The translations under genes and the position numbers were made by a program. Source: Alteromonas abrolhosensis (GTDB taxonomy: Bacteria > Pseudomonadota > Gammaproteobacteria > Enterobacterales > Alteromonadaceae). From it: a stretch of DNA of 64,000 nucleotides. The DNA is taken from positions 697,197 to 761,196 of the forward strand of contig NZ_MEJH01000003.1 in assembly GCF_001953635.1 (NCBI RefSeq), in the 5' to 3' direction. Positions 45,715-54,896 of the stretch are shown piece after piece. Numbering within the stretch: position 1 is the first letter of the stretch; each line of letters opens with the position of its first letter. The notes under the pieces are model-generated. The model searched no databases. It worked only from the letters and a program-made list of their open reading frames with translations, and had not been told where the DNA came from.

Positions 45715-46887
45715 TTATAGGCCCATGGCGTGGCTGACAAAGGCGTTTTTAATGGTGCTGAGTTTATCTGTGGCTGAAAGGCCAATTCCTCTGACCAACT
45801 TTTTGAAAGGGTCGTCGCCGTCGAATAAGAATTTGAAGCCGTCCATTGCGGCAATCATTTTCATGGCTTCTGTTTTACGGCTTCGTTCGTAGCTGCGTAA
45901 GTGTTTGTACAAACCTATGTCTTTGCTCGATACTTTTAAGTTGTTTAGGGTTTCCGCCAATGCGAGCGCATCTTGCATACCCAAGTTAGCGCCCTGACCT
46001 GCAAGCGGGTGAATGGTATGAGCAGCATCGCCTACTAGCACCACACCGTCTTTAGCCCACTGGCGTGCATAACGCATGGTCAACGGAAAAGCGGCGCGCT
46101 CTGTTTCAAGCGCTATAGTGCCAAGAACGCTATTGCTAGCCGCAGTTAACGCATTACAGAACGCAACGTCGTCCAACGCCATTAGTGAGTTCGCTTGCTC
46201 TGGTGTTTGTGACCACACAATTGAACATACATTTGGCTCAGACATAGGCAGTAGCGCGAGCGGCCCTGTGGGTGTGAACGCTTGTCTCGCCACATTATTA
46301 TGCGGCTCTACCGTTGTGATATTAGCGACAATCGCCGTATGTTCGTAGTCTTTAAAAGTAATAGGCAGGCCAGCCTGCTTTCTTACAAATGAGTTGGCGC
46401 CATCAGCGCCTACTAATAATCTGCAGCTTAGTACGTCATCATTATCTAGCATCAGCATGGTTTGATTTGGACCAGCTAACACTCTATCAATACCCGCAGT
46501 AATCAACTGCACATTAGGCTGCGCTTCCACAGATTTAGACAGTGCATTAACCAAAGCTTGGTTCTCTACAATCACGCCAAGCGCATCGCTTCCCATTTCA
46601 TCACATGAAAAGTGAATATCGCCAAAACTATCTTTGTCCCATACATGCATGTCGGTGTAAGGGTTGGCGCGGTCTTGCTGTAAATGAGGCCACACGTCAA
46701 ACTGCTGCAGCGCTTTAATATTCGCCTGGTTGATGGCACTCACTCTTGCCGTCGGCTTATCTTCAAGTGCTTGATAACATGAAGCCTTATCAATAACGGC
46801 TACGCTCAGTTCGCTTTCTTTTAGCGCCGCTGCAAGGGTTAGCCCTACAATCCCGCCGCCTACTATCGCTATATCAACATGTTGCAT
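45715..46887 (-). CDS. ubiI: UbiI/VisC-like ubiquinone biosynthesis FAD hydroxylase
   Basis: 390 residues of the flavin monooxygenase family acting in the hydroxylation of polyprenyl phenols, most probably at C5. Motifs: FAD GxGxxG in VDIAIVGGGIVGLTLAAAL, the DG motif GADGANSFVRKQAG, and GDAAHTIHPLAGQGANLGMQDA. The ATG at 46887 has a GAGAT ribosome site and overlaps ubiH by 14 bases; an upstream in-frame start at 46941 would extend deep into ubiH. It is the last gene of ygfB-pepP-ubiH-ubiI, the same order as in E. coli. UbiF is the alternative assignment. Confidence 0.9.
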   Translation of the reverse strand: MQHVDIAIVGGGIVGLTLAAALKESELSVAVIDKASCYQALEDKPTARVSAINQANIKALQQFDVWPHLQQDRANPYTDMHVWDKDSFGDIHFSCDEMGSDALGVIVENQALVNALSKSVEAQPNVQLITAGIDRVLAGPNQTMLMLDNDDVLSCRLLVGADGANSFVRKQAGLPITFKDYEHTAIVANITTVEPHNNVARQAFTPTGPLALLPMSEPNVCSIVWSQTPEQANSLMALDDVAFCNALTAASNSVLGTIALETERAAFPLTMRYARQWAKDGVVLVGDAAHTIHPLAGQGANLGMQDALALAETLNNLKVSSKDIGLYKHLRSYERSRKTEAMKMIAAMDGFKFLFDGDDPFKKLVRGIGLSATDKLSTIKNAFVSHAMGL

Positions 46888-48304
46888 TGTTATCTCTATT
46901 TTTCTGTGAAGTTTCGCCGTAGCCGGTCGTATGCTTAACAAACGCTTTTTTCGCCTGAGGCATCATACTTAACGCCAGTAGCGATACATTACGCCCAATT
47001 ACTGTAGGAAAATACTGATTTGAAAAAGTGCGTACCAAGGTGTCAGTTAAAACAACCGTTTTATCTCTATCTGCTTTACGTAAATTAGCGTAATGCTGAG
47101 TGACGCTAAAAGCGCCGGCATCGAAATTACATGATGCATTGGTTTCACTTTGCTCGATGTGCGTCTCACTCTGAGCAGAGTTCAAAGTTGAATTTGGCGA
47201 TGAAGTTAACGCTTCGTTTGGCAAAGTACTCTCAATATTACTCAACGCTGATTGCTGTGTGTATTTTTGCGCTTCCGCTTGCAGTACAGACACTAAGCTA
47301 CTTAAATCGCGTAGACCTAAATTAAAACCCTGCCCTGCAATAGGGTGCAGAGCCTGCGCTGCATTCCCTACCAGCACTGTACGGTGGCTAGCGACCTGCT
47401 CGGCTTTAGTCAGCGCCAAGGGATAACTTGCCAATTCACTCACTCTGAGCACTTTGCCTTGTCTATAGCCAAACGCTTCTTGAAGGGCCTGAATGAATGC
47501 CTCTTCACTTAATGCCATTAAAGACTTTGCGGCGTCAGTTTCTGCCGTCCACACAACAGAAAAGCCGTTCCCAGCGGCTTTAACACCATCTATTTCGCTG
47601 TCAAAAGGAAGGAATGCTAGCGGTCCGTTTTCAGTAAAACGCTCGTACGCTTTGTTTTCATGGGGAAGCTGGGTGTGAACATTAAAGACAATTGCGGTTT
47701 GATGATAATCTGCAATCGTTTTTGTAATGCCAATCTGTTCAGCTAACCCCGAACGACCGCCATCAGCGAGTACCAACAGTTTTGCCTTAAGCGATTGCCC
47801 GCTATCTAGCTGCACCTCTACAAAATCGCGGTGCTGCTTTACATTCGTTACTTTGGCGGGTGCAATATATTGGTAACTTGAACTGGCATTTGCCGCCAAT
47901 CGAGTCAGCGCGCTTAAGCTCACGACTTGCCCGAATGCTTCAATGTGATAGTCGCTACTTTCAAGATTTAATAAACCTAAATGCCCTTTATCACTAACCT
48001 CAATATGCTTAATTTGAGGAGGCAATTCACCATTGTGTTGTTTGGCTAAGTTATCTAAATCTAACCCCAACTGTGCGAGTTCGTTTACCGTGCGCCTTGC
48101 TAAAGCAATAACACGGGTGTCGGTAAAAGGGTTAAAATCCTCAAAGCTTTTACTGGTTTGCTCGGGGTCTGCTGCATCTATAAGAGTGACGGACAGCCCT
48201 GAGTTATCAACAGGTGATACTTTTTCTGCAAGCGCTTTAGCTAATACAGTACCTACAATACCACCACCAATAATTACTACATCAACCGCTTTTGCCGATT
48301 CCAC
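46874..48304 (-). CDS. ubiH: 2-octaprenyl-6-methoxyphenol hydroxylase UbiH, with a low-complexity insert
   Basis: 476 residues against about 390 usual. FAD-binding VVIIGGGIVGTVLAKAL, ADGGRSGLAEQIG and GNAAQALHPIAGQGFNLGLRD are intact. The surplus is a Ser/Thr/Asn-rich, low-complexity insert at about residues 347-392, just after the GD/NA motif. It probably forms a flexible surface loop and does not disrupt the fold. The GTG start follows AGGAAG at a normal distance. It hydroxylates the ubiquinone precursor at C1. Confidence 0.92.
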   Translation of the reverse strand: MESAKAVDVVIIGGGIVGTVLAKALAEKVSPVDNSGLSVTLIDAADPEQTSKSFEDFNPFTDTRVIALARRTVNELAQLGLDLDNLAKQHNGELPPQIKHIEVSDKGHLGLLNLESSDYHIEAFGQVVSLSALTRLAANASSSYQYIAPAKVTNVKQHRDFVEVQLDSGQSLKAKLLVLADGGRSGLAEQIGITKTIADYHQTAIVFNVHTQLPHENKAYERFTENGPLAFLPFDSEIDGVKAAGNGFSVVWTAETDAAKSLMALSEEAFIQALQEAFGYRQGKVLRVSELASYPLALTKAEQVASHRTVLVGNAAQALHPIAGQGFNLGLRDLSSLVSVLQAEAQKYTQQSALSNIESTLPNEALTSSPNSTLNSAQSETHIEQSETNASCNFDAGAFSVTQHYANLRKADRDKTVVLTDTLVRTFSNQYFPTVIGRNVSLLALSMMPQAKKAFVKHTTGYGETSQKNRDNNATC

Positions 48305-48467
48305 TGTCTTCGTCTTCCTGTCGCCCAGAGACTTCGTTTTTGTTTCTAAAGCATTAATTCTGGGATTTTATTCTTCGCATAAAAGGCTAATTTTCTAGCG
48401 TGCATTTTCCCGAAAGGGCTTATTTCGCTTTTGTCACGATATTGCAAACTAAGGCAATCTTTAACAA

Positions 48468-49787
48468 TTACGCTTTACTTTCAGCCATTAGCGCTTCAAT
48501 TGCATCGATATCTTTTGGCACATCCGCGGTAAGGATATCTACACCTGTCGCGGTAATCACAACATCATCTTCGATGCGTACGCCAATACCTTTATATTTT
48601 TCAGGTGCATCGCTGTCGTGGCCAATATAAACACCCGGCTCAACAGTAATAACCATACCCGGCTTTAACGGGCGGTCCTCACCGTCAATTTTGTAGTTGC
48701 CTACATCGTGCACATCTAGCCCTAAAAAGTGCCCCAAACCGTGCATGTAAAACTCTCGCCATGTCTCATTTTCAAGGTTCTCCGCCACACTACCTTCAAG
48801 TACGCCAAGGTCAACTAAACCCTGGGTAATAATTTCCACGCTATGTAGCATAGCTTCAGAAAGCGTAACCCCTGGCGCTAACATGTCTAACACGCTTTTT
48901 TGTGCTTTTAATACAACGCTGTAAATCTCGCGCTGTGCATGTGTGAACTTCCCATTTGCTGGGAATGTTCGTGTAATATCAGCAGCATAGCCTTGATATT
49001 CTGCGCCAGCATCGATCAAGATCAAATCACCGTCATTTACCTGCGCGTTATTTTGTGTGTAATGCAAAATACAAGCATTTTCGCCACTTCCTACAATGGT
49101 ACTGTAGGCAGGCGAACGGGCCCCCGCCATGGCGAACTCGTGATGAATTTCAGCTTCTAACTGATACTCGTAACATCCTGGAGCAGCAAACTGCATAGCC
49201 CGCTTGTGTGCACGGGCACTTATCTCACCCGCAGCTTTCATCACAGCCACTTCACACGCCGATTTGAACAAGCGCATTTCATGCAACATAGGTTGTAGGT
49301 CATGCACCGCTCGGGGCGCTAGTGATTCCTTAGGGGCATCGCGCAAGGTATTTAAGGCTTCAGTAAACAGCCGATCGTGGCTCTTATTGTGGCCTAATGA
49401 AAAGTACACATTGTCTTGACCTTGAATTGACGCTAATAGCGCTTCTTCAAGTTCTTGTAGTTCAAATGCTTCATCTAAGCTAAACCGAGCGAGCGCTGCT
49501 TCAGCTCCTAAGCGTTTACCGTGCCAAATTTCTGCACTCTTGTCTTTCTCTTGTACCACCATCGCACGATAGCTTTCACCGTAGCGAGGGTGATTAGACA
49601 AAATCAGCCACGCGTTTGGTTCTTCAAACCCTGTCAGATACCAAAAATCACTGTCTTGCCTAAACGTATATTCGGTATCGCGGCTGCGGGTTACCATGCT
49701 TGCGGCAGGGACAATACACACACTGTTCGGCTTGCATTGTGCAAGCAGTCGGTCTTGCCTAGCGATAAACTCTTGCGCACTAATCAT
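48468..49787 (-). CDS. pepP: Xaa-Pro aminopeptidase
   Basis: 439 residues. Aminopeptidase P N-terminal domain (about 1-135), then the M24 catalytic domain with metal ligands in LILIDAGAEYQGYAADITRT (two Asp), HGLGHFLGLDVHDVG (His), VEPGVYIG (Glu) and GVRIEDDVV (Glu). It releases N-terminal residues before proline in the cytoplasm. It lies between ygfB (74 bp upstream) and ubiH (163 bp downstream), the conserved gammaproteobacterial order. Confidence 0.95.
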   Translation of the reverse strand: MISAQEFIARQDRLLAQCKPNSVCIVPAASMVTRSRDTEYTFRQDSDFWYLTGFEEPNAWLILSNHPRYGESYRAMVVQEKDKSAEIWHGKRLGAEAALARFSLDEAFELQELEEALLASIQGQDNVYFSLGHNKSHDRLFTEALNTLRDAPKESLAPRAVHDLQPMLHEMRLFKSACEVAVMKAAGEISARAHKRAMQFAAPGCYEYQLEAEIHHEFAMAGARSPAYSTIVGSGENACILHYTQNNAQVNDGDLILIDAGAEYQGYAADITRTFPANGKFTHAQREIYSVVLKAQKSVLDMLAPGVTLSEAMLHSVEIITQGLVDLGVLEGSVAENLENETWREFYMHGLGHFLGLDVHDVGNYKIDGEDRPLKPGMVITVEPGVYIGHDSDAPEKYKGIGVRIEDDVVITATGVDILTADVPKDIDAIEALMAESKA

Positions 49788-49861
49788 ATAAGAGAAAACC
49801 CTAAAAAATCTCGTTGAAACAAATGGCGACTTGCTGCCACTGTATTCGCTTTAGCTTGTTA

Positions 49862-50428
49862 TTAGTGTACGGATGGCGTGTCTTGTTGATCATCTAGAAG
49901 TGATTGACCAAGCTCACTAAAGCATAAAATTGCCGAGATTTTTACGTACTCTTCAACTTCCAACAACGCTTTTTCTGACTCTTCATCTGCGTCCATCGGC
50001 TCTTCCATACGTGAAATATCCGAAAAATCTTCAAGCGCTTCTTTTACGTCTTCTGAGCATTGCATCAGGTCTTGCTGGTGTAAGCCAAATCCAAGCATGA
50101 ACCCCTGCACCCAGTTAATGAGTGCCGCGCCGCGATCGTTGATAGGCGCTTGGTCGTCAGGGAGTAACAAAGTGAGCGCAAATTCTGGCTCAAGCAACTG
50201 CTGACAAATTTGATTGAAAAGCGTATTTAAAAGGTGCTGAGTTGAATCGCTAAACGCGTCGCCCTGATTAATAGTTTCGCTTAAGGCTTCAAGCCATTTT
50301 TGGTCGGTAAGCGACATGCCCCCACACAGCATTCCGCATAGAATGCCATGCACTTCTGCGGCGTCAACAATCACGCCTTGCTGAGAGAGTTTATTACTTA
50401 CGCTATCGTAATCGAGCTGTTTATCCAC
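49862..50428 (-). CDS. ygfB: YgfB/YecA family protein (UPF0149)
   Basis: 188 residues from GTG 50428, or 203 from GTG 50473. The shorter form places the signature VHGILCGMLCGG at the family's usual distance from the N-terminus. All-helical, acidic protein (DADEESEKALLEVEEYV), cytoplasmic. Its molecular role is uncertain; in Pseudomonas a YgfB homologue modulates amidase expression. It heads the pepP-ubiH-ubiI operon and is divergent from the 6S RNA region. Confidence 0.88.
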   Translation of the reverse strand: MDKQLDYDSVSNKLSQQGVIVDAAEVHGILCGMLCGGMSLTDQKWLEALSETINQGDAFSDSTQHLLNTLFNQICQQLLEPEFALTLLLPDDQAPINDRGAALINWVQGFMLGFGLHQQDLMQCSEDVKEALEDFSDISRMEEPMDADEESEKALLEVEEYVKISAILCFSELGQSLLDDQQDTPSVH

Positions 50429-50856
50429 GAATCGTTCTCTTTTGTTTTGAATAGTTTGAGATACAAGCGCCACTTTTACATAGCAGTATATTACTGTCTA
50501 TTTTGGCGGTGACTTATGTCAATGTCATCTCTTGATGGAATTAATACTAGCAAAAATCAATGTGCAACGCTTCCTTTTGCCTTGCCTTTGCCCTAACTTT
50601 GAACAGACCAAAGACCGCTCTTCAAGCTATTGTAGTCATCAGTCGTACACACTTTGCACAGCTAGCGGTAAGCATTGATTACGCACTGCTCAAACAGTAT
50701 CGAATTTTAGGTCATTCACCTAAATTCATTGCTGTATGGCTAGCAACATAGACAGATTTAATCTAAGATCGTTGATGTTGGATACGGAATTCCTCTCGCA
50801 TCAGCGTTACGACATTCTTTCGCGTTTTAATAGTCAATTTACCTGATTGGTTGTTA

Positions 50857-50884
50857 TTGAGCTTCTTTTATATGCGTGTATAAT
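50857..50884 (+). promoter_or_regulatory. Sigma70 promoter upstream of 6S RNA
   Basis: TTGAGC, 16-base spacer, TATAAT. Transcription would begin near 50,891, about 136 nt before the mature 5' end of 6S, giving a long precursor as E. coli ssrS does from its distal promoter. Confidence 0.65.
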
Positions 50885-50887
50885 TGC

Positions 50888-50901
50888 TGACCAATTGGTC
50901 A
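50888..50901. promoter_or_regulatory. Perfect palindrome at the transcription start
   Basis: TGACCAATTGGTCA is a perfect 14-bp palindrome starting four bases after the -10 box, a classic repressor position. The TGACCA/TGGTCA half-sites recall GntR-family operators. Its regulator is not identifiable in the window. Confidence 0.55.
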
Positions 50902-51026
50902 AGAAAATAGTATTTTTTTACCGCTTTTATAATCACCACGCAAAATAGTTATAAAGCGCCTTAGCTGATCCTCTTCACTGGATCTCGCGTTTGTTATACC
51001 CTGTTGCGTTAATACAACAACAATGT

Positions 51027-51202
51027 TTCCTGGGATGTTTGCTAGTTCATTCATGTCCCTGGCCGATGCTTTAAACCAAGGAAGTTGAAACAGCTGCTAT
51101 TGTGCAAGCTCGACGCGTATCGAGAAGCCTACGGCAATTGTGATACTTCCGCCCTGAACTTTTCGGTTCACGGGCGAAACATGGACAGCGGCATTCTGGG
51201 AA
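51027..51202 (+). ncRNA. ssrS: 6S RNA
   Basis: The sequence follows gammaproteobacterial 6S RNA: ATGTTTGCTAGTTCATTCAT with GTCCCTGGCCGATGCTTTAA on the 5' side, GAGAAGCCTACGGCAATTGT centrally, and ACAGCGGCATTCTGGG on the 3' side. The ends form an 11-bp closing stem (51,027-51,037 with 51,192-51,202, including G-U pairs). 6S mimics an open promoter, sequesters sigma70 RNA polymerase in stationary phase and templates pRNAs. It ends 25 nt before rbsK with no visible terminator between, so co-transcription is likely. Confidence 0.88.
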
Positions 51203-51227
51203 GCGCCCTCTTTCGACGGAAGAAGAA

Positions 51228-52124
51228 ATGGCAATAATAAATTTTGGCTCTATAAATATTGACCACGTTTATCAGGTAGAACACTTTGTGCAACCTGGTG
51301 AGACGTTGGCCTCTACCCATTACCAAACCTTATTAGGTGGTAAGGGTGCAAACCAGTCTATTGCTTTAGCGCAAGCAGGTGCAGACGTACGACACGTCGG
51401 TAGCATTCACGAAAACGACGCATCATTCAAACAAGACCTTATCAAAAAAGGTGTTGATTGCCGCGGTGTGAAGTGTTCAGAAGTCCCTTCAGGCCACGCG
51501 ATTATTCAAGTTACGCCAAGCGGTGAGAACGCCATTGTATTATTTGGTGGTGCTAACCAAACCATTACTGCGAAAACAGTAATGCAGGCGCTAGACGATA
51601 CGCGTCCTTCAGACTGGGTATTAACTCAGAATGAAACCAGCAGCATTGAAGAAGTACTTCGCCAAGCGAAAGAAAAGCAGCTTAAAGTAGCCTTTAACCC
51701 AGCGCCTATGAGCGAGTCGGTTAAGCAACTTCCATTGGATTGTGTCGATTTACTTATTGTAAACGAAACAGAAGCTGCCGCGATTACCGGTAAAGAAGAA
51801 CTTGAAGATATTGTGACAGTGTTCAAAGAGCAGTGGTCACACTGCGAAGTTATTATTACACTGGGTAAGGCTGGTGTAATGATGCTGCGCAAAAACGATG
51901 TTGTGGAAGTAAAAGCATTCTCTGTAGATGCGGTAGATACCACTGCAGCTGGTGACACCTTTATCGGTTATTTCCTGTCTGCATACAGCAACCACACCGA
52001 TGCTAAGCAAGCATTGCGTCGCGGGTGTGCAGCTTCGGCCATTGCGGTAACACGCGAGGGCGCAGCACAGAGTATTCCAACACAAAAAGAAGTGGATCGT
52101 TTCTTAGCGAAACACGCCAACTAG
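51228..52124 (+). CDS. rbsK: Ribokinase
   Basis: 298 residues of the PfkB family: LLGGKGANQSIALAQAGADV near the N-terminus, the NxxE motif in LIVNETEAAAITG, and the C-terminal DTTAAGDTFIGYF with catalytic Asp and anion hole. It makes ribose 5-phosphate from ribose and ATP. GGAAG precedes the ATG well. It is followed 22 bp later by the nucleoside hydrolase gene, which supplies ribose. The first gene after 6S RNA here is rbsK and not ygfA. Confidence 0.93.
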   Translation: MAIINFGSINIDHVYQVEHFVQPGETLASTHYQTLLGGKGANQSIALAQAGADVRHVGSIHENDASFKQDLIKKGVDCRGVKCSEVPSGHAIIQVTPSGENAIVLFGGANQTITAKTVMQALDDTRPSDWVLTQNETSSIEEVLRQAKEKQLKVAFNPAPMSESVKQLPLDCVDLLIVNETEAAAITGKEELEDIVTVFKEQWSHCEVIITLGKAGVMMLRKNDVVEVKAFSVDAVDTTAAGDTFIGYFLSAYSNHTDAKQALRRGCAASAIAVTREGAAQSIPTQKEVDRFLAKHAN

Positions 52125-52146
52125 CAAGACGCATTGAGATAAATTG

Positions 52147-53088
52147 ATGGCACATAAGATCATATTAGATACGGATCCGGGGATTGATGATGCAATGGCG
52201 ATCTTTTTCGCTTTCCAATCTCCAGATATTGAGGTACTCGGCTTAACTACCGTTTACGGTAACGTTCCAGTAACAATGGCTGCGCAAAACGCACTGACAC
52301 TTTGTGAAATTGCAGGTAAAGATATCCCTGTAACCAAAGGTGTAGGTATGCCATGGGTTGGCCCTGAGTCAACGTACGCACACTTCGTACACGGTGAGCA
52401 TGGCTTTGGCCATATTAAGCCTGAAGCGCCTAAAACCGAGCTTGACCCACGCAGCTCTGCGCAGTTTATCGTTGATATGGCGCGTAAATATCCTGGTGAA
52501 ATCACCATTGTTGCTATTGGCCCATTGGGTAACCTGGCACTTGCACTTCGTCTTGAGCCAGAACTGCCTAAGTTGGTGAAAGGCGTTAGCATTATGGGTG
52601 GTGCGGCGTTTGTACCAGGTAACGTTACGCCGGTAGCTGAAGCAAACATTTGGAATGATGCGCACGCGGCGGAAATCGTGTTTGCGGCAGACTGGGAACT
52701 GACCATGTTTGGTTTGGACGTAACAAACTTCACGCCGTTCTCGCCAGCCTTTGTTGAAATGCTTGAAGAGAAAAACAATACCCTTGGTGGTTTTGTGAAA
52801 GAAAGCGCCCAGTTCTACATGGATTTCTACTCGCAAAACCGTGAAGATCGCGTGTGTTTCTTCCACGATGCATTCCCGATTGCCCACCTTCGCCACCCTG
52901 AGCTATTTGAACTGACTGAAGGTCACGTTCGCGTTGGAACAGGGACACTAGATAGAGGGCAAACTGTAGTTGCGCCTAAAGGTACAACACCGAGTCCACT
53001 ATGGAATGAAGCAAATACCATAAAGGTAGCGACTAAAGTTGACCACAAAAAGCTGGAACAACTATTCATAGACACCTACGCTCTATGA
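52147..53088 (+). CDS. Ribonucleoside hydrolase (inosine-uridine family)
   Basis: 313 residues. The calcium-binding signature DTDPGIDDAMAIFF is at the N-terminus. IMGGAAFVPGNVTPVAEANIWNDAHAAE is the substrate-binding segment and FFHDAFPIAH carries the C-terminal His/Asp. It splits nucleosides into base and ribose. The ATG at 52147 is preferred to TTG 52144. It forms a two-gene unit with rbsK, closed by a strong terminator. Whether it prefers pyrimidine (RihA/B) or mixed (RihC) nucleosides cannot be settled from sequence alone. Confidence 0.9.
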   Translation: MAHKIILDTDPGIDDAMAIFFAFQSPDIEVLGLTTVYGNVPVTMAAQNALTLCEIAGKDIPVTKGVGMPWVGPESTYAHFVHGEHGFGHIKPEAPKTELDPRSSAQFIVDMARKYPGEITIVAIGPLGNLALALRLEPELPKLVKGVSIMGGAAFVPGNVTPVAEANIWNDAHAAEIVFAADWELTMFGLDVTNFTPFSPAFVEMLEEKNNTLGGFVKESAQFYMDFYSQNREDRVCFFHDAFPIAHLRHPELFELTEGHVRVGTGTLDRGQTVVAPKGTTPSPLWNEANTIKVATKVDHKKLEQLFIDTYAL

Positions 53089-53095
53089 TATGTTT

Positions 53096-53126
53096 AAGGG
53101 ATTGTTAATAAACAATCCCTTTTTTA
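53096..53126 (+). terminator. Terminator of the 6S-rbsK-nucleoside hydrolase unit
   Basis: 11-bp stem AAGGGATTGTT/AACAATCCCTT, AATA loop, followed by a T-run. Confidence 0.9.
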
Positions 53127-53154
53127 TTTACAGCTAGGTTTAAACTCAACGGTT

Positions 53155-54783
53155 ATGAAAGCGGCGCCCCTCCCTCAAAATGAAGATGAACGTCTTGCCG
53201 AACTACTCAGCTACGACGTACTCGATACTGAAGCTGAACAACTCTTTGATGACCTTACAGCCCTGGCCTCTCAAATTTGTGAAACCCCTATTGCGCTTAT
53301 CAGCCTCATTGATCCAAACCGCCAATGGTTTAAATCACGGGTAGGTTTAGACGCAGAAGAAACATCACGAGACATCGCGTTTTGCTCACACGCTATTTTG
53401 CAAAGCGATGTGTTTGAAATACCTAACGCTACGTTAGACCCCCGGTTTCACGATAACCCGCTGGTGACTGGCGCGCCTGATATTCGGTTTTATGCCGGCG
53501 CACCACTGATTACCCCGTCTGGTCATGCAATTGGCACGCTGTGCGCCATTGATAGCAAACCACGCAAGCTAACCGAAACACAAAAAGCCTCGCTCCAAAC
53601 CTTAAGTAAATCGGTAGTAGCACATTTAGAGTTAAAGCGGAAAAACCGAGAGCTTGAGCGCACCAGTCAATTCAAGTCTGACTTTCTTTCTTACGTAAGC
53701 CACGAAATTAGAACGCCGCTTAATGCCATAAATACGTTTAGTCAGTTGCTTGAAGGCGAAGCCCAAAAGTTAAATTTGCCCTCGTCATTTACCACCCCGC
53801 TTTCTCATGTAAGCCAAAGCGGTGAAAGGCTTTTAGAAATAGTAAATTCTGTTTTAGATATAAAGCAGATAGAAGCGGGGAAAATGCGTGTGATGCCACG
53901 TGCGGTGAATACCAAAGACTTTTTCACCCACTTATTTTCGCTTACTAAGATCCGCGCTGAAGACAGCGGTATCGTATTTAGCACCAGTATTGATGGCGCT
54001 GTGCCCGACTCGTTGTTTTTCGATGACACCAAATTTGGTCAAATTGCGCTTAATTTGCTGTCGAATGCGATTAAGTTCACTAGTCACGGCAAGTCAGTAA
54101 AAGCGCAGGTAAAATACAAAAGTGGCAAAGTAATATTTAATGTCATTGATCAAGGCATTGGTATGAGCGATGACGATCAAAAGCGGCTTTTTACACCTTT
54201 CGAGCGAATGGAAAATGCCCGTCAGATAAGTGGAACCGGCTTAGGCTTGAATATATCAAAGCGCCTTGTCGAGCTCATGGACGGGTCTATTAAAGTTAGT
54301 AGCAAGTTGAATCACGGTACCCGAATAAGTGTGACCTTACCTGCCGACGCCCTAAGCGCAAACCAGTTCGTTGAGGCACAACCGCGTAGCTTTGTTGCCC
54401 AAGTAAACATAGATAACTCAGTAAATGTATTGGTAGTTGAAGACCACCATATAAACCAAGTGGTTATTCAAACCTTGTTCGAAAAACTGGGCGTGTCGCT
54501 TTCTGTGGTAAGCACTGGCGAGGAAGGCGTTGAATACGCCAAGTCTAATCCCGTCGACTTAGTACTTATGGATCTTAATTTGCCAGGTATTCAAGGCGAT
54601 GAAGCAACAGTAAAAATAAAGGGGTTTAAGCCAAACTTGCCTATTGTTGCATTGACGGCCGATGTCATTACCCAGCCTGAATATTTGCGAGAACAAGGTC
54701 TTGATGACGTACTCACTAAACCGATAGATAGTAGTGAATTGGTGCGTGTGCTTAATCACTACTTAGGGCAAAAAGACCGCTGA
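53155..54783 (+). CDS. Soluble GAF hybrid histidine kinase with receiver
   Basis: 542 residues without membrane segments: GAF domain (about 25-155) with FCSHAIL and FYAGAPLITPSGHAIGTLC, short coiled coil, HisKA with H183 in VSHEIRTP, HATPase (N-box LNLLSNAIKF, DQGIGM, GTGLGL), and a C-terminal receiver with D473, T501 and K522. The GAF type is the one found in many cytoplasmic sensors and diguanylate cyclases; its ligand is unknown. It is a single gene between two terminated units, and its output partner is not in the window. Confidence 0.9.
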   Translation: MKAAPLPQNEDERLAELLSYDVLDTEAEQLFDDLTALASQICETPIALISLIDPNRQWFKSRVGLDAEETSRDIAFCSHAILQSDVFEIPNATLDPRFHDNPLVTGAPDIRFYAGAPLITPSGHAIGTLCAIDSKPRKLTETQKASLQTLSKSVVAHLELKRKNRELERTSQFKSDFLSYVSHEIRTPLNAINTFSQLLEGEAQKLNLPSSFTTPLSHVSQSGERLLEIVNSVLDIKQIEAGKMRVMPRAVNTKDFFTHLFSLTKIRAEDSGIVFSTSIDGAVPDSLFFDDTKFGQIALNLLSNAIKFTSHGKSVKAQVKYKSGKVIFNVIDQGIGMSDDDQKRLFTPFERMENARQISGTGLGLNISKRLVELMDGSIKVSSKLNHGTRISVTLPADALSANQFVEAQPRSFVAQVNIDNSVNVLVVEDHHINQVVIQTLFEKLGVSLSVVSTGEEGVEYAKSNPVDLVLMDLNLPGIQGDEATVKIKGFKPNLPIVALTADVITQPEYLREQGLDDVLTKPIDSSELVRVLNHYLGQKDR

Positions 54784-54896
54784 GCGCTTTTGGCAACCAT
54801 AGCGACGGAGCAGTTTTGGGCAGGTCTATAAAGCCTTAGCTTCCAAGCGTGATAGTATAGGTCATTATGTTTTTAGGCTAGGAGCACACTTTCGCT

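Larger units (their letters stand above)
50474..51026. other. Intergenic region between ygfB and 6S RNA
   Basis: 553 bp without a credible gene. In most gammaproteobacteria zapA would stand here beside ygfB, and I find no zapA-like frame. The right half holds a good sigma70 promoter (50,857-50,884) with a palindromic operator at its expected start point (50,888-50,901). Confidence 0.55.

Noticed and set aside
50560-50751. 63-codon plus-strand frame in the place of zapA
   Set aside because: Its translation does not resemble ZapA (no coiled coil, no ILGRxY-type start), it lacks a ribosome site and its codon use is poor.
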